Shown here: positions 1-8,051 of the stretch, piece by piece
Position numbering within the stretch: position 1 is the first letter of the stretch
How the letters are laid out: each line of letters starts with the position of its first letter
Assembly (NCBI GenBank): GCA_937922705.1
Contig: CALAIW010000010.1
Span: forward strand, 119,262 to 183,261
Source of the DNA: an uncultured bacterium
Lineage (GTDB): Bacteria; Atribacterota; Atribacteria; Atribacterales; Caldatribacteriaceae
Reading direction: 5' to 3'
Length of the DNA stretch: 64,000 nucleotides
Position numbers and translations under genes: made by a program
Notes under the pieces: model-generated
The model's input: only the letters and a program-made list of their open reading frames with translations
The model's database searches: none
What the model was told of the DNA's origin: nothing

Positions 1-468
1 CCAGTCTACTAAGAGGAGGAAAAAGAGAGAAAGGTTCAGAAACACATTCACAAGCTTTCCTAGCAGCGCCCAAGAAAGAACAAACCCCCCAGAGCCAGTA
101 ACAGGCAGAACCACAAAACGCTCTATAAGGAGTTCTAAGAAGGGATAGACAGCGAAGAATACCACAAGCGATACAAGTCCTCGAGAAAATACCTCCACCC
201 AGAAGAAAGTGATACCCAAGAAAAACGAAACCTTAAGAAACCATAGTCCGAAGGGGGAAAAGGAAAAAATATCAAGAAAGAAAGCCACTATCATAAGAAA
301 AAGGAAGCGAGGAAAAAAGTGACCTCCTTTATAGAGGTAAAGCACCCCTAACGGGACGAGCACATTTACATAATAAAAGGGAGGGAAACTTGAGCCAAAA
401 AAAGAAACCGAGATAATCTCACAAAGGAACACCAAGAGACCCGCAAGAACGTCTTTCCAGACACTCAT
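1..468 (-). CDS. mreD: Rod shape-determining protein MreD, 3'-truncated by window edge
   Basis: The reverse strand encodes 156 residues from an ATG at 468 to the window edge, starting MSVWKDVLAG. The protein is very hydrophobic, with several membrane helices and a short charged stretch near YLYKGGHF, as expected for MreD, the membrane partner of MreC in the elongasome that guides lateral wall synthesis. The ATG overlaps the mreC stop as ATGA (466-468), so the two are translationally coupled. The C-terminus lies outside the window. Identity rests on hydrophobicity and position after mreC, since MreD is poorly conserved. Confidence 0.8.
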   Translation of the reverse strand, partial: MSVWKDVLAGLLVFLCEIISVSFFGSSFPPFYYVNVLVPLGVLYLYKGGHFFPRFLFLMIVAFFLDIFSFSPFGLWFLKVSFFLGITFFWVEVFSRGLVSLVVFFAVYPFLELLIERFVVLPVTGSGGFVLSWALLGKLVNVFLNLSLFFLLLVDW

Positions 469-1253
469 CGGATTACAAATACTCTTCCAAGCCTTGAAAA
501 ATCGCAACTTGGCCTCACAACAACTTCCTTAAAAAGATCCCCCTGCCGTTCCGAAACCTCGGTGACCATTCCCACTACAATTCCTCGAGGAATCTTCTCT
601 CCAAGGCCAGAAGTAATAACCAGGTCTCCTTCTGCAACCTGGGAGTCTCGGGGAATATACTTCACAACACATGCCCCTTTCCCATCCCCCGAGAGTACCC
701 CGAGGTCTCGAGTGCGCTGGACAAGAACCCCAAGGGCCAAGGAGGAACTCAAAAGCATCTGAACTTCCGCATACCTGTCATACACTTTCTCCACTCGTCC
801 CACCATACCCTGATAAGTCACCACCGCTAGCCCCTCAGTGATTCCATCCTTCTTCCCCCGGTCAATAGTAATCCTTCCAAACCAATCATATGGATCTCTT
901 CCCACAACCTGGGCAGGAACAACCTCGAAGGAGAAACGCCGCTCGATACGCTCCGCTTCAATCTCCATCTGCAGCTGTTCAAGCTTCTCTTCAAGGAGCA
1001 CTTTCTCTCCCTGCAAACGTCCAAGCTCTTCCTGAAGGTGCCTGTTTTCTTCAAGAAGCTCCTTTTTCTCTTTAAGGAGCTCAATCCACGAGCGAAAGGC
1101 ATTGCGTACCACAAGCTCCCCTCGGTACAGAGGAAGAGCCAAAAAACGAAGGCCACGAATTCTTACCCCTGGAGGGTGAGCCGTAGCAATCACAATCTGC
1201 AAGGATGTGAAAAAAAGAATTACAAAAAGAAAAACTTTACCCTTTGTACTCAC
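465..1253 (-). CDS. mreC: Rod shape-determining protein MreC
   Basis: This 262-residue protein has an N-terminal membrane anchor (about residues 5-25), a long charged coiled coil (about 55-105, Lys/Glu/Leu-rich) and the two-barrel periplasmic MreC core. The core shows family-typical stretches such as GRDPYDWFGRITIDRGKKDG, GLAVVTYQGMVGRV and VITSGLGEKIPRGIVVG. MreC links the cytoplasmic MreB filament to the peptidoglycan synthases. Length is normal. The start lies inside the end of apbE (17 bp overlap) and the stop overlaps mreD. No mreB is in the window, so mreCD here are the tail of a long operon with unrelated upstream genes. Confidence 0.93.
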   Translation of the reverse strand: MSTKGKVFLFVILFFTSLQIVIATAHPPGVRIRGLRFLALPLYRGELVVRNAFRSWIELLKEKKELLEENRHLQEELGRLQGEKVLLEEKLEQLQMEIEAERIERRFSFEVVPAQVVGRDPYDWFGRITIDRGKKDGITEGLAVVTYQGMVGRVEKVYDRYAEVQMLLSSSLALGVLVQRTRDLGVLSGDGKGACVVKYIPRDSQVAEGDLVITSGLGEKIPRGIVVGMVTEVSERQGDLFKEVVVRPSCDFSRLGRVFVIR

Positions 1254-2238
1254 TATTCAAAAGCTCCTGCATTCCTGGCGAAATAATTGTAGAACCGTCC
1301 TTCTTCACAGCAAGAACAGAAACCCCCGGAAATTCCGAAAGAACACGTCGAAGAAAGGCTTCGTCCCCTGCCATGATTGCCGTAGACAAAACATCTGCTA
1401 TGGTACCGCAAGGCGCAACGACAGTTACGCTTATAAAGGTTTCCCCAGGATACCCATTTTGGGGATTCAAAACGTGATGGTATCTTCTCCCACCTTCCTC
1501 AAAAAACCGAAAATAATCCGCTGAAGTTGAAACACAAAGATTACGTATTCTAATGCTTCCAAGTAACCGCCCCTCTCGAGGATGCAAAATTCCTACATCC
1601 CAAGTTTTTCCTGCTCCGAAAACCGTACCCCCTGCATTAATGAGGAAATACCCTACTTTCTTCTCTTTAAGGAACCTAACAAGAAGATCCACAAAATAAC
1701 CTTTTGCAACCCCTCCAAGATCAAGCTTTGCCTCTCCAATCCGGGCAACTGCTTTTTCCTCTTCGTTAAACATTATAGTACTCTCCCGAATAATCTGAAG
1801 TTCCCGCTCCAGATCCTGAGGACTTGGAACACGTGGATTTGTTGAGAATCCCCAAAGATCCATAAGACCCCCAATTAGGGGACAAAACATGCCATAAGTC
1901 CTTTCTGAAAGAACAGAAGCCTCCTTAAGAAGGTGAAACGTCTCATCGTCAAGAGTAACCCAAGACTGCGAGCTATTAATGCGCGTCACAAGACTTTCGG
2001 AGGAGAAGCGATTCCAGAGACTATCATACCGGCGGACAAGGTGGGCAATCTCGGAAAAAAGTGAAGCATTTTTCCTGGGAAGCTCTACTTCAATAAAAGT
2101 ATCAAAACCCAAGAACGTCTTCCGAAGAGGGGCCTGAGAAAAGGAAAGAGAAAAAGGGAGAACCATGATTCCTAGAGCAGCAAAAAGCACCCATTTTACG
2201 AGACCACAAAGGGAAGGTCGGTTCCACAAAAACGACAT
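1237..2238 (-). CDS. apbE: FAD:protein FMN transferase (ApbE family)
   Basis: This 333-residue enzyme attaches FMN covalently to a Thr/Ser of target flavoproteins (NqrB/C- or RnfD/G-type subunits and others). A membrane or export segment lies at about residues 13-35 (WVLFAALGIMVLPF); no lipobox Cys is visible. Family motifs are DLGGVAKGYFVD (FAD site), NAGGTVFGAG, HHVLNPQNGYPGE and the metal-binding region PCGTIADVLSTA near the C-terminus. It overlaps amrS by 43 bp upstream and mreC by 17 bp downstream. No Rnf/Nqr substrate is encoded in the window, so its target is unknown. Confidence 0.92.
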   Translation of the reverse strand: MSFLWNRPSLCGLVKWVLFAALGIMVLPFSLSFSQAPLRKTFLGFDTFIEVELPRKNASLFSEIAHLVRRYDSLWNRFSSESLVTRINSSQSWVTLDDETFHLLKEASVLSERTYGMFCPLIGGLMDLWGFSTNPRVPSPQDLERELQIIRESTIMFNEEEKAVARIGEAKLDLGGVAKGYFVDLLVRFLKEKKVGYFLINAGGTVFGAGKTWDVGILHPREGRLLGSIRIRNLCVSTSADYFRFFEEGGRRYHHVLNPQNGYPGETFISVTVVAPCGTIADVLSTAIMAGDEAFLRRVLSEFPGVSVLAVKKDGSTIISPGMQELLNSEYKG

Positions 2239-3197
2239 CGAGACCCATCAAGACCTACAACGCGGACAGCATATCCCTGGCGGAGAACAACAACGTTCCC
2301 ACAAGAAGGACAGAATGTTGAACTCTTTTTCTCGTCCCACACATTTCCAAGGTATACAAAGGAAAGCTTTTCACGAGCTATCGCAAAAGCTTCTTCTAAA
2401 AAAGAAAGAGAGGTTGGAGGATGGGACAACCTATATGCTGGAAAGTACCTCGAAATATGAAGAGGAATAGAAGGGGAAAGCGATGCCACCCAGTCAACAA
2501 GCCTTCGTATTCCTTCAAGGGTATCATTGAGCCCCGTGACCACAAGGTGAGTAAGTTCTATATGAACACCTGCTCTCCAGGATGCTTCAATGGTGAAGAG
2601 AACAGGAGAAAGTTGAGCCTTGCAGTACTTTCTGTAAAAATCTTCGTCAAGGGATTTCAAATCGATATTCATAGCATCAATAAGAGGAAGAAGCTCTCCA
2701 AGGGGCTCTTCCTCCACATAGCCGTTGGTTACAAGGACGTTTTTTAGTCCTTCTCTCCGAAAAAGTGATGCTACATCATATATAAACTCCCACCATATAA
2801 AGGGTTCATTATAGGTGAAGGAAATTCCGACAGACCCCTCCCTCTTTGCAATCTGAAGGAGCATTTCTGGAGTAATGTCACGAAGTGGAAATTCCTCAAC
2901 TCCCACTTGGGAAATTTGCCAATTTTGACAGAAGGGACACTTGAAATTACATCCCACGCTGCCAATGGAGAGAATTTCTTTTCCAGGGTAGAAGTGGTAC
3001 AAAGGCTTTTTCTCTATAGGGTCAAGAGCAAGAGAGGAAATCTTTCCATAAGTAAGGGAATAGAGTGTTCCATCGATATTCTTTCGAACACGGCATATAC
3101 CAGTTCCCCCTTCCTTTATGGAACAGTGATGGGGGCAAAGAAGGCAAGTAACGCTTTGAGTTTCTTCCTCCTTTTTGAAAAATCTTGCCTCTCTCAT
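2196..3197 (-). CDS. amrS: AmmeMemoRadiSam system radical SAM enzyme (AmrS)
   Basis: A 333-residue radical SAM protein. An N-terminal cysteine motif ([18 protein letters not shown]) precedes the CxxxCxxC cluster loop [17 protein letters not shown] further pair of Cys motifs at the C-terminus (CPSCG, CRFCG) looks like a zinc or auxiliary site. This arrangement is that of AmrS/PflA-like enzymes found with AMMECR1 (AmrA) and Memo (AmrB). The start overlaps the amrA stop by 4 bp. AmrB/Memo is absent from the window. The reaction of the system is not established. Confidence 0.9.
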   Translation of the reverse strand: MREARFFKKEEETQSVTCLLCPHHCSIKEGGTGICRVRKNIDGTLYSLTYGKISSLALDPIEKKPLYHFYPGKEILSIGSVGCNFKCPFCQNWQISQVGVEEFPLRDITPEMLLQIAKREGSVGISFTYNEPFIWWEFIYDVASLFRREGLKNVLVTNGYVEEEPLGELLPLIDAMNIDLKSLDEDFYRKYCKAQLSPVLFTIEASWRAGVHIELTHLVVTGLNDTLEGIRRLVDWVASLSPSIPLHISRYFPAYRLSHPPTSLSFLEEAFAIAREKLSFVYLGNVWDEKKSSTFCPSCGNVVVLRQGYAVRVVGLDGSRCRFCGTDLPFVVS

Positions 3198-3736
3198 AAG
3201 TCTGTCTCTTTGTATCGCTCGACGGTGAAACGATATATCGTAGCCGGTTCCCCAGGGGTTATGCCCGCCTTCATTGCAGCAATGCGAATTTGTTCCTCTA
3301 CTGTGTTCACTCCCTCGATATCAGGAAGAAGTAAGCCCTTTTTCCACCCACTTTCAACAATTACGCCGTATTTTTTCGGATCAAGATCTTCAAGGTTTTC
3401 AACCCGCTCGGGAGGGCTCAAGATATCGACCGAAACGGTGAGACCCTCAAGTTCCTCAAAAGTCACTGGGGGAAAACGAGGGTCCTGTGTTGCAGCGCTC
3501 ACTGCATTGTGGATAATTTCTTCAGCAATGTTCTCCCGTTGGGGAAGGTACGTTCCAATACAGCCCCTAAGTGCCTTTCCCTTTTTCAAGGACACAAATA
3601 CACCACGTTGCTCTCTGTACAAGCGAGGATGAAGATCTGGAGGAACAGGAAGATACCTCCCCTTTTTCAGGTAATACTCAATAGCCTTGCGTGCGAGACG
3701 AACAACGTCTTCGTGAAAACGCTCTTTTTCATTCAT
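3194..3736 (-). CDS. amrA: AmmeMemoRadiSam system protein A (AMMECR1 domain)
   Basis: A 180-residue AMMECR1-fold protein. The diagnostic motif LRGCIGTY is at about residue 55, followed by [19 protein letters not shown] and [12 protein letters not shown], all hallmarks of the family. The conserved Cys of RGCIG is often considered functional. It is translationally coupled to amrS (4 bp overlap) and overlaps the YqgF-like gene by 8 bp. It presumably works with AmrS; the biochemical role is unknown. Confidence 0.9.
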   Translation of the reverse strand: MNEKERFHEDVVRLARKAIEYYLKKGRYLPVPPDLHPRLYREQRGVFVSLKKGKALRGCIGTYLPQRENIAEEIIHNAVSAATQDPRFPPVTFEELEGLTVSVDILSPPERVENLEDLDPKKYGVIVESGWKKGLLLPDIEGVNTVEEQIRIAAMKAGITPGEPATIYRFTVERYKETDL

Positions 3737-4136
3737 GCCCTATACTCCCCAGAAACCGCCGCCCAATAACAATCGCCTGCCAGTCATCAAGACTTCTAGA
3801 AGATAGGAGAAAGCTGATAAAAGTTACCACTTTCTTCCATCCTCTAACGCGATTCTCCTCAAGGTACAGCTTTCGTGCTTCCTCTGAGCTCCCTCGCTCA
3901 TCGACATAGTGAATTTGGAACCCCATGCGCTTGAGAATGGGGAGCACAGTATCACTTCCTGTACTCCCCCCAAGAATCACTGCAAAAATAGTGTATTGCT
4001 TTTTAAGTTTCTCGAGAGCTTCCTCCAGTTTCGCAAGGGGGAATACGGCTCGAAAAACTACACCTCCATCCCCCCTGAGGACTGCAACACCGACCTTTTC
4101 TCGTCCCGGATCAAGTGCCAGGAAAAGGTCTTCCAT
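3729..4136 (-). CDS. RuvX/YqgF-like RNase H-fold nuclease
   Basis: This 135-residue protein has the YqgF RNase H fold: [14 protein letters not shown] with the first catalytic Asp at about residue 8, [12 protein letters not shown] with Glu near residue 80, and [11 protein letters not shown] with the last acidic residues near 115. YqgF/RuvX proteins process the 5' end of pre-16S rRNA or act as putative Holliday-junction resolvases. The sequence is divergent from canonical YqgF and may be a second, specialised paralogue. It starts 13 bp after the hydrogenase gene, so it is co-transcribed with it. Confidence 0.72.
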   Translation of the reverse strand: MEDLFLALDPGREKVGVAVLRGDGGVVFRAVFPLAKLEEALEKLKKQYTIFAVILGGSTGSDTVLPILKRMGFQIHYVDERGSSEEARKLYLEENRVRGWKKVVTFISFLLSSRSLDDWQAIVIGRRFLGSIGHE

Positions 4137-4148
4137 ACCCAGACAGGA

Positions 4149-5924
4149 CTACATTCGCTCCCGAGGAACGTAATGAGTGTGGAGGAGGTGATGTGCCCGC
4201 TCTCCATTTGGTTCACCCAGAAACTCCTCGTAGAGACGCTTAATGGCAGGATTCTCATGAGATTTGCGAAGCGGGAGACTTCGGTCAACCTGGTAAATAG
4301 CCTCGATTCGCTTCATACGAATCTCAAGATTTGTCGGAATGGGTTGCCCCCCACCACCAATGCATCCTCCAGGACAGGCCATAATTTCAATAAAGTGATA
4401 CTTAGAACGTCCAGCCTTCACTTCGTCTAGAACTTTTCGAGCGTTACCAAGGCCATGAGCAACCGCGACGTGAATCTCCATACCGTTAATCTCAACCGTT
4501 GCCTCTTTTACTCCATCCATACCTCGAACACTGTAAAAGTCAACCTTTTCGAGGGTCTTCCCGGTGAGGATTTCGTACACCGAGCGGAGTGCTGCTTCCA
4601 TGACACCACCAGTGGCTCCGAAGACTGCTGCAGCTCCAGTGGAAATACCCAGAGGATCGTCAAAGTCTTCTTCGGGCATCTCCTTAAGGTCAATGCCCTT
4701 CTCTTGCAACATACGTGCCGCTTCTCTCGTGGTGAGAGAGAAATCCACATCCTGGAACCCACTAGCTCGCATCTCGTCTCGTTGACATTCGAACTTTTTA
4801 GCCGTACACGGCATGATAGAAACAACTACCATATCTTTTGGATCGATACCTAATTTCTGAGCATAATACGTTTTAGCTACTGCACCAAACATCTGTTGCG
4901 GGGATTTGCAGGTTGAAACATTTTCCATAAGTTCAGGATAGAAGTGCTCCATAAACTTGATCCACCCGGGACTACAAGAAGTGATGAGGGGAAGTTTGCC
5001 ACCTTGCTGTAAACGGGCGATAAACTCATGGCCTTCCTCAATAATGGTAAGGTCAGCAGCGAAGTTAGTATCAAAGACTCTGTCAAACCCAAGCCGACGA
5101 AAAGCTGCAACCATCTTCCCAGTTGTAACCGTTCCAGGAGGAAGGCCAAAAGGTTCACCAATGCTTACACGAACAGCAGGAGCAGTTTGAAGGATGACAA
5201 ACTTCTGGGGATCGTTAATAGCATCCCAGACCATCTCAACGTGGCTCACTTCAGAAAGCGCTCCGGTTGGACAGGCAAGAATACACTGCCCACAGTTCAC
5301 ACATACACTCTCTCCAAGGGGTAAACCAAGAGAGGGACTGATAACCGTTTCAAATCCCCGGTTAGCAAAATCAATTGCACATACTGTTTGAATCTCCCGG
5401 CAAGTACGAACACAGCGACCACAGAGGATACAGCGGTTTGGATCTCTTTTAATCGAGGGGCTACTCTGGTCTACCTCATAAACCTTGCGTTCTCCCTGGA
5501 AACGAATTTCCCGAATTCCAAACTGATATGCGAGACTCTGGAGTTCACAGGAACCATTACGGTCACAGAGCTGACAGTCCAAAGGATGATTAGAAAGAAG
5601 AAGTTCAAGGTTCGTCTTTCGAGCCTCCCGGACCTTTTTCGACGACGTCCAAATTCTCATTCCCCCTCGAACCTGAGTGACACAGGAAGCCACGAGATTC
5701 GGTTGCCCCTCAACTTCCACAACACACATACGGCAACCACCCCAGGGACTCAAACCCTCAAAGTGACACAGGGTAGGAACGTGGATTCCTTCCATACGAC
5801 ACGCTTCAAGTAATGTGACTCCCTCTGGAACCCGCACTTCCCGCCCATCGAGGTAGATTGTAACCAGGGACACTGTCTGAGCTTTTTCCCGCATCTCGCT
5901 AGTTACTTTTACCATTTGCTTCAC
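4149..5924 (-). CDS. [FeFe]-hydrogenase catalytic subunit, HndD/HydA type
   Basis: This 591-residue modular hydrogenase catalyses H2 oxidation/evolution at the H-cluster. In order it has an N-terminal plant-type [2Fe-2S] domain (Cys around 53-81), a His-Cys3 [4Fe-4S] motif (H113, C117, C120, C126), a two-[4Fe-4S] ferredoxin (CILCGRCVRTC near 165 and CVNCGQCILAC near 208), and the catalytic domain with motif L1 TSCSPGW (315-321), L2 MPCTAKKFE and L3 EIMACPGGCIGGGGQP. The C-terminal small-subunit helix ends before RERM. It is the last subunit of the operon, 6 bp after a NuoF homologue, as in NAD(P)-linked bifurcating enzymes. L1 has Ser where the textbook motif has a second Cys. Confidence 0.95.
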   Translation of the reverse strand: MKQMVKVTSEMREKAQTVSLVTIYLDGREVRVPEGVTLLEACRMEGIHVPTLCHFEGLSPWGGCRMCVVEVEGQPNLVASCVTQVRGGMRIWTSSKKVREARKTNLELLLSNHPLDCQLCDRNGSCELQSLAYQFGIREIRFQGERKVYEVDQSSPSIKRDPNRCILCGRCVRTCREIQTVCAIDFANRGFETVISPSLGLPLGESVCVNCGQCILACPTGALSEVSHVEMVWDAINDPQKFVILQTAPAVRVSIGEPFGLPPGTVTTGKMVAAFRRLGFDRVFDTNFAADLTIIEEGHEFIARLQQGGKLPLITSCSPGWIKFMEHFYPELMENVSTCKSPQQMFGAVAKTYYAQKLGIDPKDMVVVSIMPCTAKKFECQRDEMRASGFQDVDFSLTTREAARMLQEKGIDLKEMPEEDFDDPLGISTGAAAVFGATGGVMEAALRSVYEILTGKTLEKVDFYSVRGMDGVKEATVEINGMEIHVAVAHGLGNARKVLDEVKAGRSKYHFIEIMACPGGCIGGGGQPIPTNLEIRMKRIEAIYQVDRSLPLRKSHENPAIKRLYEEFLGEPNGERAHHLLHTHYVPRERM

Positions 5925-5930
5925 TCCCCG

Positions 5931-7577
5931 TTATACCCTTAGAGTTTTCTTAGGCTGCGCTTGAGGTTTCATTGCACAGATGCCCTGAGGACATCGTTTC
6001 TCCCGAACATGGGCTTCAAACTCATCCCGGAAGAACTCAAGACACCGAAGAAGAGGATTCGGAGCAGCCTGCCCAAGACCGCAAAAAGCAGTGGCTTTCA
6101 TGTAGTGCCCAAGGTATGAAAGCTTTTCAAGGTCCTCAAGCGTTCCCAAACCTTTTGCAATGCGTTCAAGAATATCAACAATGCGCCTATTTCCCACGCG
6201 GCAAGGCGTGCATTTTCCACAGGACTCGTGAAGGAAGAACTCGGCAAAGTTCCTCACCACATCCACAATACAGTGAGTGTCATCTATGACCGTAAGTGCT
6301 CCTGAACCAAGAGCCGAGTTATACCGGGGCAAAGTGTCAAAGGCCATAGGAACGTCAAGAAGATCTGGCGTCATAGTTCCCCCAGAAGGACCACCAGTTT
6401 GTACAAGCTTCAAACCATGTCCCCCTCGAATTCCTCCACCAATTTCAAAAACGAGTTCCCGCAGAGTGATTCCCATAGGAACCTCGACAAGACCAAGGGT
6501 ATTCACATTTCCAGTGAGAGTAAATACTTTGGTTCCAGGACAAGTTGGAGTACCAATGCCTCGGAACCACTCCGGACCGTTGAGAATAATAGGCGGGATA
6601 TTAGCCAAAGTTTCAACATTATTGATAACCGTTGGCTTCCCCCAAAGACCCCTTTGCGGAGGATAGGGAGGCTTTACCCTTGGTTCCCCTCTCTTTCCCT
6701 CGATAGACTCAAGAAGCGCGGTCTCTTCACCACATACATATGCTCCGGCTCCCCTTCGTATTTTTACATCAAAAGAGAAGGAAGTACCAAGAATCCTTTC
6801 TCCAAGAAGCCCCCGTTCCCTTGCCTGCACAATGGCCACTTCAAGGTGCCTAATGCTTTGCGGGTACTCAGCCCGAACGTAAATGTACCCTTCACGAGCC
6901 CCTACCGCATACCCAGCAATGGCCATAGCTTCAAGGACAGAGTGGGGATCTCCTTCAAGGATCAGGCGGTCTTTGAACGTTCCTGGTTCTCCCTCATCAG
7001 CATTACACACAATGTATTTCTCTTCCCCTTCGGCTCTCCTTGTGAACTCCCATTTGAGACCTGTAGGAAATCCTGCACCCCCTCGTCCCTGAAGGCCAGA
7101 TCGCTTTACCACTTCGATGACCTCTTCAGGGGTCATCTCGGTAAGAACCTTGGCCAGAGCCATGTACCCATCTCGAGCAATGTATTCTTCGATGTTTAGG
7201 GGATCGATAAGACCGCAATTTCGAAGAACAACTCGCTTCTCCTTAGCCATGGGGGAGAGAGGAATAAACGCTGTCACATCCCGACCTCGTTCCCCTATAA
7301 AAAGAAGCTCTTTAACAACTCTTCCTTTCAAGAGATGTTCTTCCACAATTTTTCGGACATGCTGTACACTTACTGGAGCGTACACAATGTTGTCTGGATA
7401 CACAGCAATGAAAGGAGAAGGAATAGCCGCCCCAAAACTACCCGTCTCTAGGACCTTTACTTCGTCTTGAAGTCCCAAGCGAGCAATTTCACGCTCCAAC
7501 TGTTCCTTGAGCTGAGCCGCCCCCAAAGCTATAGAGCCACTTGTCATTTCCACAAGAACATGTGCACGGTAGAACAT
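5931..7577 (-). CDS. NuoF/HndC-like flavoprotein subunit with cysteine-less N-terminal domain
   Basis: A 548-residue NADH-dehydrogenase-like subunit: a thioredoxin-like domain (about 1-100), FMN/NAD-binding Complex I 51-kDa domain (GRGGAGFPTGLKWEF; GAGAYVCGEETALLESIEGK), an SLBB domain and the C-terminal [4Fe-4S] motif ESCGKCTPCRVG with its distal Cys in AFCGLGQ. It oxidises or reduces NAD(P)H via FMN and passes electrons to the hydrogenase. The N-terminal domain lacks all four [2Fe-2S] Cys present in its paralogue, and the C-terminal 2x[4Fe-4S] ferredoxin usual in HndC/HydB is missing (ends CPQGICAMKP plus a short tail). Long tracts are nearly identical in DNA to the paralogue at 8051-11131. 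Confidence 0.9.
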   Translation of the reverse strand: MFYRAHVLVEMTSGSIALGAAQLKEQLEREIARLGLQDEVKVLETGSFGAAIPSPFIAVYPDNIVYAPVSVQHVRKIVEEHLLKGRVVKELLFIGERGRDVTAFIPLSPMAKEKRVVLRNCGLIDPLNIEEYIARDGYMALAKVLTEMTPEEVIEVVKRSGLQGRGGAGFPTGLKWEFTRRAEGEEKYIVCNADEGEPGTFKDRLILEGDPHSVLEAMAIAGYAVGAREGYIYVRAEYPQSIRHLEVAIVQARERGLLGERILGTSFSFDVKIRRGAGAYVCGEETALLESIEGKRGEPRVKPPYPPQRGLWGKPTVINNVETLANIPPIILNGPEWFRGIGTPTCPGTKVFTLTGNVNTLGLVEVPMGITLRELVFEIGGGIRGGHGLKLVQTGGPSGGTMTPDLLDVPMAFDTLPRYNSALGSGALTVIDDTHCIVDVVRNFAEFFLHESCGKCTPCRVGNRRIVDILERIAKGLGTLEDLEKLSYLGHYMKATAFCGLGQAAPNPLLRCLEFFRDEFEAHVREKRCPQGICAMKPQAQPKKTLRV

Positions 7578-7589
7578 TCCGGTACCTCC

Positions 7590-8051
7590 TCAGTCCCGGT
7601 AAAATGCAAGGACCTCCCGAATTCGGTCCTCAGTAAGGTTCCCATAAGTGACGTCATTAATCATCATTGCTGGCGCTACACCACAGACACCAAGGCAACT
7701 TGTGACTTCAAGGGTAAACTTCCCATCCCTTGTAGTTTCCCCTTCCCGAATACCAAGTTCCTTTTTAAGAGTTTCAAGAACATTCATTGCTCCTCGCACG
7801 TGACATGGGGCACTTCTACATACCCGGATAACATATTTCCCAACCGGTTTCGTTTCAAGGAATGCGTAAAACGTGGCAACACCATACACTGTGCTTGAGG
7901 GAATTTCTAAACGCTGAGCAATGTACCCAAGAACATCCCGAGGGAGGTACCCCCATTTCTCTTGAACTTCTTCAAGAATGCAAAGAAGGGGGGTTTTCTC
8001 TTCCCGATATTTGGCAATAACCGCCTCAACATCTTGATACACAAGACTCAT
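7590..8051 (-). CDS. NuoE-like [2Fe-2S] subunit (second copy)
   Basis: A 153-residue thioredoxin-like ferredoxin. An N-terminal helical part (EEVQEKWGYLPRDVLGYIAQ) precedes the [2Fe-2S] ligands: CRSAPC (Cys-x4-Cys) near residue 90 and CLGVC (Cys-x3-Cys) near 125. This is the 24-kDa/HndA/HydC-type subunit that relays electrons between the NuoF flavin and the hydrogenase. Its ATG overlaps the stop of the fused NuoF-GltD gene by one base (TGATG), and it precedes the second NuoF gene. Together with that gene and HydA it would form a classical HydABC trimer. Confidence 0.92.
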   Translation of the reverse strand: MSLVYQDVEAVIAKYREEKTPLLCILEEVQEKWGYLPRDVLGYIAQRLEIPSSTVYGVATFYAFLETKPVGKYVIRVCRSAPCHVRGAMNVLETLKKELGIREGETTRDGKFTLEVTSCLGVCGVAPAMMINDVTYGNLTEDRIREVLAFYRD

